This document shows positions 34,684 through 45,743 of a stretch of 64,000 nt of DNA, piece after piece. Both the position numbers and the translations under genes were made by a program. The notes below the pieces were generated by a model. The model did not search any database and was not told the origin of the DNA. It was given only the letters and a program-made list of their open reading frames with translations. How positions within the stretch are numbered: the first letter of the stretch is position 1; every line of letters starts with the position of its first letter. The stretch is from Isoetes taiwanensis (Eukaryota > Streptophyta > Lycopodiopsida > Isoetales > Isoetaceae), in assembly GCA_021234155.1 (NCBI GenBank), contig JAJEKV010000097.1:248001-312000 (forward strand), given 5' to 3'.

Positions 34684-35331
34684 TGATGGTTATTAGTCAT
34701 GTAATATTATGGCTAAGATCTACAGAGAAGAAAGTTCTGTGAGTCTGCAGGGAAAAACTACAGTCACAAGTCAGACAATGGTCGTTTAACATTGGGATCA
34801 AATGAGAAACATTGAGATCAAGTGAGAATATGAAATGCAATGGTTATTGCCAAGTTAGTCGAAGGGCCTAGGTAAATTCTAACCTAGGTCGTAAATTTGT
34901 GGTTAAAGGTTAAAGGTGAAAGTTGAAGATTAGTATGCCTTAACCATTATAGAAATGGAGAATAACGGTCGAATGGCAGCATGCCATGGTCGACCCAAAG
35001 TGCGGCTAAGAGGTCGGTTAGGCCGATCGGCCAGACTGATCCGGATTTAAACCAAGTTGTAATGTATTCGGATTTGATCTTTGTGAGCTTAGAAGGTGGA
35101 TTAATGAATTAAAAGATCGTGCTTGGGCTCTCGAAATATGAGTCAACTCTGCTACAGTAAACTAGTCAATACAAAATGAACAGTAAAACTTCAATGGTTT
35201 GTTGAATAATTATTGAATAGTGAAATGTGAAGTATTCGAATGTCTTGATTCATAATTGAAGAGCATTTTGCATCATTGCTATCTAAGGTTGTCTAGCCAT
35301 AATTTTGTAAATATCTAGGCATAATCCTTCT
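34684..35331 (+). repeat. copia 5' LTR
   Basis: 648 bp, starts TGATGGTTATTAG. It acts as promoter for the element RNA; I cannot place the TATA box with confidence. The last base is T instead of the canonical A. Confidence 0.95.
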
Positions 35332-35332
35332 T

Positions 35333-35348
35333 TGGTATCAGAGCCAGC
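35333..35348 (+). other. copia primer-binding site
   Basis: TGGTATCAGAGCCAGC, complementary to the 3' end of initiator tRNA-Met, one base after the 5' LTR. It primes minus-strand DNA synthesis. The ATG of gag-pol follows only 9 bases later. Confidence 0.95.
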
Positions 35349-35357
35349 ATTCTCATA

Positions 35358-38300
35358 ATGTCTACAAGATTTGGTGCAAATTTACTGACTTCTATTGAGG
35401 TGTTTAAAGGGGATAGTGGTTTTCAGATTTGGAAGCAAGGCATCAGGCAAGTGCTTGAATTTGAAAACTTGTGGTATCTCATTGATGGAGGACAAACCAG
35501 AAGAACTTCTATAATTGCAAGATCAAGAAATTCTGTTGCAGGGGAGACCAGTGAAGCTTCAGTTGAAGGTGGAGACAATGATGCTCCTGTCAGATCAAGA
35601 ATGACTGTAAGTGCAGAACCAGATGATGAACTGAAGGTAATGGAAGCTCAAGCTATTATAACAAGTAAGGTTGGCACTGCCATTAAGTTAAAGTTAAGAG
35701 GGATGAGTCCAAAAGAGATGTGGGATTACATGGTAAATCAATATGAGATAAAAACGTCATCACAAATTGACATGCTTGAAAAACAGCTTAGGAAGTTAAA
35801 GTTGTTTGAAAAGGACAATATGACTGATTATTTGGAAAAGTTTGACTCCATAATTGCAGATTTGGAGGGAGCTGGGATAATTTTAAATGATCAGTATCAA
35901 ATCTTGTCTTTGGCAAGATCTGTGTCTCACAATAGTCAGCTGGCTACACTGATCAGAAATGTTGCTAGGTCCAAAGAGCATGCCATTCAAATGATCAGGA
36001 CAGAATTTGAACAGAAAAATGTGACTTATGAAGACGATACATCTGAAGTTTTGTATGCAGGGAAAGCAAAGAGAGGTGGAGGTGCAAACAAGGACAAGCT
36101 CGGGCCTTGTTACAACTGTAATCAGTATGGTCACCTCAAGTATGACTGCCCTAATGAAAGTAAAGTTGTAAAATGCTTCAACTGTGATGGGAAAGGGCAT
36201 ATTGCTGCAAATTGCCCAAGTCCAAGAGGGACTGCAGGGAGAGGTCGAGGCAGAGGAAGGTCTGCTAATCAGAGAGGAAGCTTTGCAAGAGGGAGAGGTG
36301 CAGGCAGAGGCAATCCATCCTTGAATGTAGTAAAAGAGTCAACAACTAATGAAGAAGAGGACGAGGATGATACTGCTGAGGTAAGCCATTCTGCTTTGAA
36401 TATTTCAAATGGTCTGCAAAAGAAGGTTAACAAATTGTTAATCATAGATTCAGGAGCTGAGAAAACCGTGACATGTGATCAAACCTTGTTGAGAGAATGC
36501 AAAAAGAGAGAAGCTGGTCATGTGCAGTTAGGAGATGGAGGCTTGCAAAAGATTGAAGACACTGGAATATTAGAAATATTTGACTTAGAAGGAAAAGTTG
36601 TGGAATTTAGAGATGTTTTGTGTGTTCCTGGCCTTGTCAGAAATTTGATATCAGTTTGTCAACTTGTTGACTTGGGTTATAAAGTTCTTTTTGAACAACT
36701 AGAATGTAAAGTGTATCTTGGAAATAAAATCAAGTTTATTGGCAAAAGAGTGGGAAATTTATTTGGTCTTGATTGCAAGCACATTCCTAGTTTGAATATA
36801 ATTGAAACTCCATCTCTTAAGACTTGGCATAATCGAATGTGCCATACCAACTTGGCAAATATTGATATTTTGATTAAAAGAGGTCTGATATCAGCAAACA
36901 GAGATGAAAATGGAAACTTGACATGTGCAGGATGCATTCTTGGAAAGCAAACCAGGCTGCCATTTAGAAGATCTTTGAAAAGGGCAAAAGGAATATTGGA
37001 TTTGGTGCACACTGACCTTTGTGGTCCCATAAATGTTACTAGTATGTCAGGACATAGATATTTCATGACATTCATAGATGACTTTAGCAGGAAGACAAAA
37101 AGCTATTGTTTGAAGACAAAATATGAAGCTTATGATGCACTAAAATTGTTTGTTGCTGAGGTGGAGCTTGAGACTGGAAGAAAAGTCAGATGTATAAGAT
37201 CTGACAGGGGAGGTGAGTATCTATCCCATGAATTTAAAAGATTTTGTGCAAAAAGAGGGATTAAAAGACAATTAACATGTAGATACTCTCCCCAACAAAA
37301 TGGGGTAGCTGAGAGAAAAAACAGAACATTGCTAAATGCAGTCAGATCCATGTTAAAATATTCTGGATTACCAAACTATATTTGGAATGAAGCCTTGAAT
37401 ACTGCTGTTTATGTGCAAAATATCTTGCCATCTGTTAGTACAAGGGGAACAGTCCCTAAAATGTTATGGTCAGGCAAAATGCCAAGCTACAATGATCTTA
37501 AAGCATATGGATGCTTAACATTTGCACATGTACCTGAACAATTGAGGAAAAAGTTGGATGATAGAGCATACATTACCTATTTGGTGGGATATGACACAAA
37601 CTCCAAGGCATACAGGCTATATGATCCAGCCCATAGAAAAATAATAGTGAGTAGAGATGTAATATTCTATGAGTCTCAATTTTACAGAAAAATCCAAAAG
37701 GTAAATGTGGCTGACCTAAATGAAAGTGTGCAAGAAAGCAAGGTCGAGCAGAAACTTATTGAAAAAGAAGAATCTAGCATCACTGCTGGAGACTTAGTTG
37801 ATGATGGGGATTTGTCTGATGATCAAGGCAGTGAAAACTATGAGGGAAATGAACAGTCAATGCACGCTGCTGCAGGGATAGAAGAAGAACATTTCAGTCA
37901 TGAAAAGGAGGACACTATGATGCAGAATAAAGATGATGAAGAACAACCTCAGATTTTGGAAAAACAGAAAATAAGGACTAGAAGATCTGAGGCACAAATC
38001 TTAAGGGATGAAAATAAAGCTAACATTGAATTGCATGGAAGAAATGAATCAGGGAGAAGTAAAAGACTTCAGCCTCATGAAGGTGAAGTCGAGAATATTT
38101 TTGATATTTTGGTTCTAGAAAACAGTGACATACCAAAAACTTATGATGAAGCTATAAATGGAAAAGATGCTGAACATTGGCTTAAAGCCATGGAGGAAGA
38201 AATGCAGGCTTTTAGAAGAACAGAGACATATGAATTAGTTGAGAGACCACAGAACAAAAATGTTGTAGGAAACAAGTGGATTTTTAGAATCAAAACAGGA

Positions 38301-39686
38301 GCAGATGGAAAAACAAAGAAATACAAGGCAAGATTGGTCGCTCAGGGATTTTCACAAAAACGAGGAAAGAACTATGATGAAACCTTTTCTCCTTTGGTCA
38401 AAATAAACAGTTTGAGGATATTGCTGGCAATAGCAAACTCTTGTGATTTAGACATCCACCATATGGATGTAAGCACGGCATTCTTGAATGCAAAATTGGA
38501 AGAGGAAGTATACCTGAGACAAGCTCCAGGTTTTGAGGAAGGGGAAGAGAAAGTATGGAGGTTAAATCGAGCAGTATATGGGTTGAAGCAGTCCCCAAGA
38601 GAATGGTATAAATGCATGAACAATTATTTGAAACAACAAGGTTTTGAAAAATTAAATAATGATGGGAATTTGTATAGATTTAGAAATGGAGAGGAATGGT
38701 GCATCATTGCATTATATGTTGATGACAACATTATGGTGGCAAAAGGAACAGAAACTTTGAATAAATGCAAAGAGATCTTGAATCAGAGATTCCAAATGAC
38801 TGATCTTGGCGAATTAAGAAGGTTTCTGGGCATTGAAGTATTCAGGGATAGAAACAGCAAAATTTTAGCCTTGAGTCAGCAAATACACATTGAAAACATG
38901 CTGGAGAAATTTGGAATGAAGAGTTGCAATGCAGCAAGTACTCCTATTGTGCCAGGGCACAAAATATCTAAGGCATTAAGCCCACAAACATTTGAAGAAC
39001 AAAAACAGATGGAGGAAGTACCATATAGATCACTAATAGGATGCTTGTCATATGTTGCTAACTGTACAAGACCTGATATTGCTTTTGCAGTTAATCTTCT
39101 CAGTAGGTACAATCATAATCCTGGACGGGCACACTGGATTGCAGCCAAGAGAATCCTGAGATACTTAAAAGGTACAAGGTATGTTGGCATTATGTATAAC
39201 TCCAGTGATTTGAATCTGAAAGCTTATTGTGATGCTGATTGGGGAGGGGATCTTGATCAAAGGAGGTCCACATCTGGTTATGTAACAATTTTGGGAGGTG
39301 CTCCAGTAGCATGGAAATCCAAAAAACAAGGAAGCATAGCACTCTCAAGTGCTGAAGCAGAGTACAACTCTGCATCACTAGCAGCAAAGGAAATAATATG
39401 GGAAAGGAGACTCATAAGTGAACTTGGATTTGTACAGAAAAATGCTACTGTTATGTACTGTGACAGTACTAGTTGCATAGCTATGTCAAAGAACCCTGTT
39501 TTGCATGAAAGATCAAAACATATTGAAATGCAAGTTCATTTTATTAGGGATGTGGTGGAAAAGAATTTGCTGCACCTAACTTATGTCAGTACAAAAGATC
39601 AAGTGGCAGATCTATTTACTAAAGCACTGACAGCTAGTAGATTTGAAGAACTGAAATGCCTGCTTAATTGCTGTGATCAGGAGTAG
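35358..39686 (+). CDS. Ty1/copia Gag-Pol polyprotein, intact
   Basis: 1442 codons in a single frame. Gag occupies residues 1 to about 240. Two CCHC zinc knuckles follow (CYNCNQYGHLKYDCP near 250 and CFNCDGKGHIAANCP near 272), then an Arg/Gly-rich linker. The aspartic protease has IIDSGAEKTV near 362. The integrase zinc region spans about 488-530 (HNRMCHTN ... CAGCILGK). The integrase core has the D-D-E residues at about 552 (LVHTDLCGP), 615 (RSDRGGEYL) and 651 (QQNGVAERKN). The RT starts near 970 (KARLVAQGFSQ) and its catalytic YVDDNIMV box is near 1120. RNase H runs about 1288-1430 (AYCDADWGGD, SSAEAEY, VADLFTKAL). Order protease-integrase-RT-RNaseH is diagnostic of copia. The ATG lies nine bases after the primer-binding site; there is no separate gag frame and no frameshift signal. 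Every catalytic motif is intact. Confidence 0.97.
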   Translation: MSTRFGANLLTSIEVFKGDSGFQIWKQGIRQVLEFENLWYLIDGGQTRRTSIIARSRNSVAGETSEASVEGGDNDAPVRSRMTVSAEPDDELKVMEAQAIITSKVGTAIKLKLRGMSPKEMWDYMVNQYEIKTSSQIDMLEKQLRKLKLFEKDNMTDYLEKFDSIIADLEGAGIILNDQYQILSLARSVSHNSQLATLIRNVARSKEHAIQMIRTEFEQKNVTYEDDTSEVLYAGKAKRGGGANKDKLGPCYNCNQYGHLKYDCPNESKVVKCFNCDGKGHIAANCPSPRGTAGRGRGRGRSANQRGSFARGRGAGRGNPSLNVVKESTTNEEEDEDDTAEVSHSALNISNGLQKKVNKLLIIDSGAEKTVTCDQTLLRECKKREAGHVQLGDGGLQKIEDTGILEIFDLEGKVVEFRDVLCVPGLVRNLISVCQLVDLGYKVLFEQLECKVYLGNKIKFIGKRVGNLFGLDCKHIPSLNIIETPSLKTWHNRMCHTNLANIDILIKRGLISANRDENGNLTCAGCILGKQTRLPFRRSLKRAKGILDLVHTDLCGPINVTSMSGHRYFMTFIDDFSRKTKSYCLKTKYEAYDALKLFVAEVELETGRKVRCIRSDRGGEYLSHEFKRFCAKRGIKRQLTCRYSPQQNGVAERKNRTLLNAVRSMLKYSGLPNYIWNEALNTAVYVQNILPSVSTRGTVPKMLWSGKMPSYNDLKAYGCLTFAHVPEQLRKKLDDRAYITYLVGYDTNSKAYRLYDPAHRKIIVSRDVIFYESQFYRKIQKVNVADLNESVQESKVEQKLIEKEESSITAGDLVDDGDLSDDQGSENYEGNEQSMHAAAGIEEEHFSHEKEDTMMQNKDDEEQPQILEKQKIRTRRSEAQILRDENKANIELHGRNESGRSKRLQPHEGEVENIFDILVLENSDIPKTYDEAINGKDAEHWLKAMEEEMQAFRRTETYELVERPQNKNVVGNKWIFRIKTGADGKTKKYKARLVAQGFSQKRGKNYDETFSPLVKINSLRILLAIANSCDLDIHHMDVSTAFLNAKLEEEVYLRQAPGFEEGEEKVWRLNRAVYGLKQSPREWYKCMNNYLKQQGFEKLNNDGNLYRFRNGEEWCIIALYVDDNIMVAKGTETLNKCKEILNQRFQMTDLGELRRFLGIEVFRDRNSKILALSQQIHIENMLEKFGMKSCNAASTPIVPGHKISKALSPQTFEEQKQMEEVPYRSLIGCLSYVANCTRPDIAFAVNLLSRYNHNPGRAHWIAAKRILRYLKGTRYVGIMYNSSDLNLKAYCDADWGGDLDQRRSTSGYVTILGGAPVAWKSKKQGSIALSSAEAEYNSASLAAKEIIWERRLISELGFVQKNATVMYCDSTSCIAMSKNPVLHERSKHIEMQVHFIRDVVEKNLLHLTYVSTKDQVADLFTKALTASRFEELKCLLNCCDQE

Positions 39687-39738
39687 TTTTGAAGAACTGA
39701 AATGCTTGCTGAATTACTGAGATCAGGGAATATTACAT

Positions 39739-39749
39739 GAAGGGGAGAA
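39739..39749 (+). other. copia polypurine tract
   Basis: GAAGGGGAGAA immediately before the 3' LTR; it primes plus-strand synthesis. Confidence 0.9.
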
Positions 39750-40395
39750 TGATGGTTATTAGTCATGTAATATTATGGCTAAGATCTACAGAGAAGAAAG
39801 TTCTGTGAGTCTGCAGGGAAAAACTACAGTCACAAGTCAGACAATGGTCGTTTAACATTGGGATCAAATGAGAAACATTGAGATCAAGTGAGAATATGAA
39901 ATGCAATGGTTATTGCCAAGTTAGTCGAAGGGCCTAGGTAAATTCTAACCTAGGTCGTAAATTTGTGGTTAAAGGTTAAAGGTGAAAGTTGAAGATTAGT
40001 ATGCCTTAACCATTATAGAAATGGAGAATAACGGTCGAATGGCAGCATGCCATGGTCGACCCAAAGTGCGGCTAAGAGGTCGGTTAGGCCGATCGGCCAA
40101 CTGATCCGGATTTAAACCAAGTTGTAATGTATTCGGATTTGATCTTTGTGAGCTTAGAAGGTGGATTAATGAATTAAAAGATCGTGCTTGGGCTCTCGAA
40201 ATATGAGTAACTCTGCTACAGTAAATTAGTCAATACAAAATGAACAGTAAAACTTCAATGGTTTGTTGAATAATTATTGAATAGTGAAATGTGAAGTATT
40301 CGAATGTCTTGATTCATAATTGAAGAGCATTTTGCATCATTGCTATCTAAGGTTGTCTAGCCATAATTTTGAAAATATCTAGGCATAATCCTTCA
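39750..40395 (+). repeat. copia 3' LTR
   Basis: 646 bp, TGATGG...CTTCA. Differences from the 5' LTR include CCAACTG for CCAGACTG, GAGTAACTC for GAGTCAACTC, AAATTAG for AAACTAG, and TTTGAAAA for TTTGTAAA. Confidence 0.95.
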
Positions 40396-41870
40396 ACACA
40401 AACATGAAAGAGGGCTAGTCCACAAGGACTAAGTGGGGAGGAAGCATTACGGGAGCATTCAAAGCACCAAATCACAATGCATTAATAACAAGAATAATAT
40501 TTTGCCTACTCCATCGTGGCCCCTTGCATGTACTAATACATTTCTATATGCCTTGGAATTGCAACCCCAGAGAGGTAGCTCTCCTTTCTCTATATCGGGT
40601 TTTTCACAACTCCCCTTGCCTCATCCATCTAGCTATCCGGCCATCGATGCGGAGTTAGACGACCACCCCACCCCTCTGAAGATGTGTTGTTTAATGCAAT
40701 GCAAGATGCCACAACATCCATCAAGAATCTTCACAAGATGGAATACCACCAAGGACCTTTACAAGATAGGCCATACCATATCCATCGCAACATATAATAC
40801 AACACTCATGCTCCATACATTATAGCATCATAGAATCCACAAACAAAATAGTAGTACAACCATCCCCTTCTATGGTAACGGTTAACAAGCTAGCCCCCAT
40901 TTCATAAAGGTTCTTGGAATAGCCTACATACAAGGATATAACTCTAGGGCAAGGAAACTCTATGGTTCCAACTAATAATATAGAACAATCAATGTCAAGT
41001 ACTAGCAGTTCACACGAATTCTCTTGTAATGATTCTTGCAAGAACAACTACCACTCGCAATTACTACGTAACCCTGTCATCTAGACATTTTAACATGTCT
41101 GGCTATATCTTACAAGAATACACAGAAAATCTAGCATTTCCTCCATAAGGAAAGCTTATCCTAAGATGCCACAATGTCCAAGGTACTAGCTATTATCTTA
41201 CATGGATAAATCATTCCGTACAACATCCAAAATGCATTTTGTCCATAGGGACGTCTCATTTAAGTATGACAACTATACCCACTAGCTAACTCAACTTGTT
41301 TATCTTGCTAGACATACTTATGCATTAATACTAAGCCCATAAGGTTCCCATGGCCGAACTATGTCCAAAAGCTCCCATATCTCTCAAGACCTTCTCTTCC
41401 CTCGGAGAAGCATCACACATTTAGTTACTTATCATTTACTCCCTTAGTTATATTAATATTCCATTCAATTTCCTAATTCTCTTTCTTAGCTTTTATTTGT
41501 CATACCCAAATCTACATAGACACCTCCTCTCCATGTAAAGACCACAAACTCAACATTAAGTAGCACAAACCATGTTATCTTAAATTGCCATGTAATCAAT
41601 ATGTTCCTTTTGTTAACTAGAGAGTTTAGTACGTTAAAAATATCCATGACATTGCCAACTTGAAGGAGCTACTATAAGCATCACCTTGGCATAACTTCTC
41701 CGGACTCCCAAGGGTTTCCAACATAATTACTGTCACTCACCTACTAGGCCACTCCTCATCCGTGCAATGTCTCTAAGCTCCTTCTGCATACCGGCTTCCT
41801 CCAATCTTCAAGCTTCTTCCGGAATCAACCCCTTGGTGGTCATGCCACAAGGGCAGGAAAGCAGAGCATT

Positions 41871-42150
41871 GTTGGGGGGGGGGCGACAAAGGCGATAGCC
41901 CTAGAAGTGATTCAGCACAGAGGAGCAAAAAGAAGCGGAAACGGGGTCAGCGAAGACCGAACGCCCCAAGCCAGAATCATGGGCCCAACCTCGATCACAA
42001 AGACCAGAGGACGACCGAGAAGAGTAGGCAACGGGGCAGAACACACAGAAACCCCGAAGGAGCAGCCTCGAGGGAAGAGACGCTGATGATATGGTACTGG
42101 AATTGTACCGGATACCCTTGGGATGACGTAGAGAGGCTCGAGGGAGCTGT
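41871..42150 (+). pseudogene. LINE N-terminal segment in plus orientation
   Basis: Starts after a G-run (41873-41883). It encodes a basic stretch with GRPRRVGNGAEHTETPKEQP and then WNCTGYPWDDVERL, which resembles the beginning of a LINE endonuclease domain (WNxxG). It meets the minus-strand LINE at about 42150, where that element's RT breaks off within HSTT. The two pieces are therefore joined head to head. Confidence 0.45.
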
Positions 42151-43876
42151 GGTTGAGTGTTCCGGCCTGAAGCCTGCCTGTCCTTGTGCCCTCAGGTTTC
42201 CTGTTTCTACCCACCATTTCAATTTACTGTCCAGAACTTTTCCAAACCACTTTGTGAAGATAGAGCTCACCATTATTGTCTTGTAGTTTCCAGGTTCCTG
42301 TCTGCTCCCCCCTTTGTGTAGAGGTATGACCCTGTTGTATGCCCACCTGTCTGGGAGCCCCGTATGTATTATGCCATTAAAAATGTCGGTAACCTGTCTT
42401 CCTATTGCTGTATCCGCACACTTTAGTAATTCCACAGTCAGTCCATATAGGTCTGGGGCTTTGTTATTAGCCATCCTGTTTAGTGCTATCATTACTTCCT
42501 GTATGCTGAAACAGGTCTATCCATCTCTTGTAATGCGGGTATTGGCACTGGGGATGCCCTCGTCCTATATAGTTTCTCAAGGTATTTCTCCCATCCAGTT
42601 GCTCCAATGTTGTCCTGTGTGTTCTCAATTTTCCTATTCCCCTCTCCCTTCCCTTTAAATCCCTTCCAGAAATTTCGAGGTTGTCTTTTTAGCATTTTAG
42701 CCAGACCCCATTGATGTTGTACCAAATTTTTGTTTCGCTTTGACTTTAGCATTCTTAGGTATACCACTCTTTCTGTTTGATATGTCTCTCTGCCTACATG
42801 CGCTCCTCATCATACCATACAGAGGCCTTAAACGCATTGTTCCTCCTGGGTCTTTTTCGTTTTCTGAAGACTTCTGTTGCCACCTTCACCGTTATGTCAT
42901 TAAGCATGTTCCCATTCTCGTCTGCCCTATGCTCTCCCCATTCCCATTTTCCCATTTTTGCTCTGATAGATTGCACGAATGTATCTGCATATTTATCCTG
43001 AAATTGTATTTTCATTTTCGCCTTATCTTTCTCTTTTCCCTGTGTGTTATCAACTTGAGTCTGCTCGTGCCCTTTGAGTGTTAACTGTATTGGTCTGTGA
43101 CTTTCCCTTTTCCCAGTCGGCCATTCTAATAGCACGAATCCCGAGACGATTTCCACTGCTTGGCCATTCATAATCACATAATCTACTATGCTTCTCCCGT
43201 GTGCATTCTGGCTCGTGAAATTCCCTGATCCTCCCCATTTTTGTACCCTATTAGCTATAATGACCCCTGTCGCCGTGCACACTTCGAGCAGTAATTCACC
43301 TTTGGCATTGATCTCTGTCTTGTCTTCTGTACTTCTTTTCCAATCCTGTGATCTTGCAATATGTGTCCACTGTCCATTCGTTTCATCTATGCTTGTGTTT
43401 TGTGCTTGTTCTTGACCTGTTCTGGCGTCTAGGTCCCCTATTAGAATCATTGGTCTCTGTTCCTTCCACTTCATCATACTCTCCCCCAAGTCTAGCAATT
43501 CTAGTTTGTCACTGTTTGGCGGGTAGTATGCTATAATCAAAATTAGATCTTTTTTATTTTGCAATTGAATACTTAGTATCATGTATCTTTTATTGATATC
43601 TGAATGTAAAATGCATGCACTATTTGCTACATTCTCTTTTACATAACAGGCTAGGCCTGCGCTTCCTCTTCCTATCTTAAAATCCTTATCTTTCCAGCAT
43701 GTGAATAGCTGGTACCCTTCTTCCTCTGGCAACCGCTTGATATTGTGTTCCCATGTCTCTACCAGACATATTATGTTGCAACTGCTGGATTTGGCATCTC
43801 CAATCCGGCAGCTTTTGCTGCCTGATGTTGGGCAGCACAGGCCGCGATTAAGCTTCCCCTCTTTTATGGTGCTCAT
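42150..43876 (-). pseudogene. LINE endonuclease plus partial reverse transcriptase
   Basis: 43876-42794 is a 360-codon open frame holding an AP-type endonuclease: IICLVETWEH (catalytic Glu region) near residue 37, LILIIAYYPPNSDK near 112, ILIGDLDARTG near 145, GRSIVDYVIM near 230, and ESHRPIQL at the end, where the family has SDHRPI. The frame then shifts and continues through 42767-42492 (LVQHQWGLAKMLKRQPRNFW) into the RT N-terminus at 42492-42150 (ANNKAPDLYGLTVELLK, then RVIPLHKGG, KTIMVSSIFTKW and AGFRPEHSTT). It ends abruptly at the head-to-head junction; the catalytic DD box is absent. Endonuclease first, RT second is the normal LINE ORF2 order. Confidence 0.85.
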
Positions 43877-45729
43877 TAATTATTTCAATGCTAATAAGAC
43901 CATTAATTTTTGAGAAATCATTATTTCTAGCATAATAACTTAATACCATTCCCCCACGGCCACTAGGTTCGTTGCATTCTCACCTTGTAGAATTTAACTC
44001 ATGTTCTCTTGAGTTACTTGAAATATCCATGTTTCTCCATTTTGATACCCTTCTCCATTATAAAGAAGCTTCCTCATCAACCAATGTATGGCTTGACCTC
44101 TACCATTCCAGTCTAATTTGATGCATTTCCAACTTAACTTGTCAAGCTATATCTATTACATAGCTCAAGATATAACTAAGTGCATTAACCTTGCCATTGA
44201 TTAGTTTATAAAGTTTGGAACTAAACTCAACATCACTATCTATAATGAAACCGGAAGCAACAAATATGAATTTTTTACATCTACATCAAAGGGTTAATCT
44301 ACCTATTCTTACCAAGGATAAAATACCGCACTATGGAATACTAAGCCCACCATGGGAAGAGAGGTACTCAACTCGGACTAAATATGTATTCATATTGACA
44401 TGTCTTGGGTGGCCAAATCCAAAAGCGACAAATAAAATACATAATCACATCCCCCACTCTGTGTATCTTATGGCTATACGACCCGTATACAAACATAGTC
44501 TACCGTGACTTTTCACAAAAAACCTACCCAACATAGCTAGCAAACTTCCTAAACCCTTGAATTTATCTTCTTAGGCATTGTTCGTATGCTCTCACAAACC
44601 TAGCGCAATCACACTGGCCCATCCATTTAACCAAACTCTTTTGCCTAGCACTGACTTTGCTTAAGCAACCAATTGCAATTCCAATCAGGTATAAAAGCAC
44701 TTATTTTTACCTTACCAGGGACTGTGTTTCTCTACTTTTGCCTCTTCTTTTCTACCTGACATCTTATAAATTTATATCTTGATTCATGCATCATTCCAAT
44801 TAGCTCCTTCAGCCAAGGTAACCAGGATTACTCCAAGCCATTTCAAACATCAATCACTGGGAAAATTTCGATGGTGCAATCCCTGCCAAACACTTACCTT
44901 TCTTTTATGGATTGCCATCAACTAGCATCCTTTCAATGTCAAACAACTCGTCAAGAGAGCACAATTAAATGGACAACAGTCTCAAGATTTTTCTTCTATT
45001 AGTAAATAGAAATGAAATGTAACACCTCACATCGTTGTAACATTCTCTTCCACCTTAGCTCAAGATCTGTACCATATTCCACCACGCAGTTATATATCTA
45101 GCTTACTGCAATGGCTGCTCCCTACCACCGAGTGTATTCTTATTGCTGTGACTTTTTAAATACAAGTATAGCCTATCTGAGATCATCTCAACAGATATAA
45201 TTGACCCAACATAAGGAAACTGTATCTCAATATCATAATTCGCTTCCATTATCCACATAAAACCCTCTACTTGGCAACTTGTGCAACACCCTGCACACGG
45301 TCTACTTTAAAGTAATTCACCAATGTGGTCTACCGCTAGACAATCTACCAACCTTAGGAAATTGTAGCAAATGTAAAATAACACACCTTCACAATTATCA
45401 TGGCCCGCTGTTCATGCCTCGCATGAAAACATCGTTCTTACCATTTCATCATGCTTTATGTAACTTTCAACTAAGCTTAGTTCCTTGATGAACTGCATCC
45501 CGTTAGCTTTTCTACCTTGCATAATACAAAATAACAATTAAAACTAAGATACTATCACTTCACTAGATCGATGCTGGTTCCTCTTGACTCTCTGGGTTGG
45601 TGCAACTTCCTGCCCTGCAAGTTTAGGACGACAACGGTTATTCCCTCATCAAAATGTTCGATTTTATAGTAGAATTCCTTAAGTTATTATATTCCTAATT
45701 CCCATGGCCCGAAGATGTCAGAACTTTAT
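43877..45729. other. non-coding interior of the family A element
   Basis: AT-rich, no gag or pol motif on either strand. The right edge (45690-45729) matches the leader following the primer-binding site at 28374-28440, which is why I assign it to family A. Confidence 0.45.
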
Positions 45730-45743
45730 GCTCTTGTACCAAC

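Larger units (their letters stand above)
34679..40400 (+). mobile_element. complete, young Ty1/copia retrotransposon
   Basis: Target-site duplication ACACA at 34679-34683 and 40396-40400. LTRs 34684-35331 (648 bp) and 39750-40395 (646 bp) begin TGATGG; the 3' copy ends TTCA while the 5' copy ends TTCT. By eye the LTRs differ by two single-base indels and about three substitutions, so insertion is recent. Primer-binding site, one uninterrupted gag-pol frame and polypurine tract are all present, so the element may still be competent. It sits inside a family A LTR: flanking sequence matches the uninterrupted copy at 32820-32900. Confidence 0.97.
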
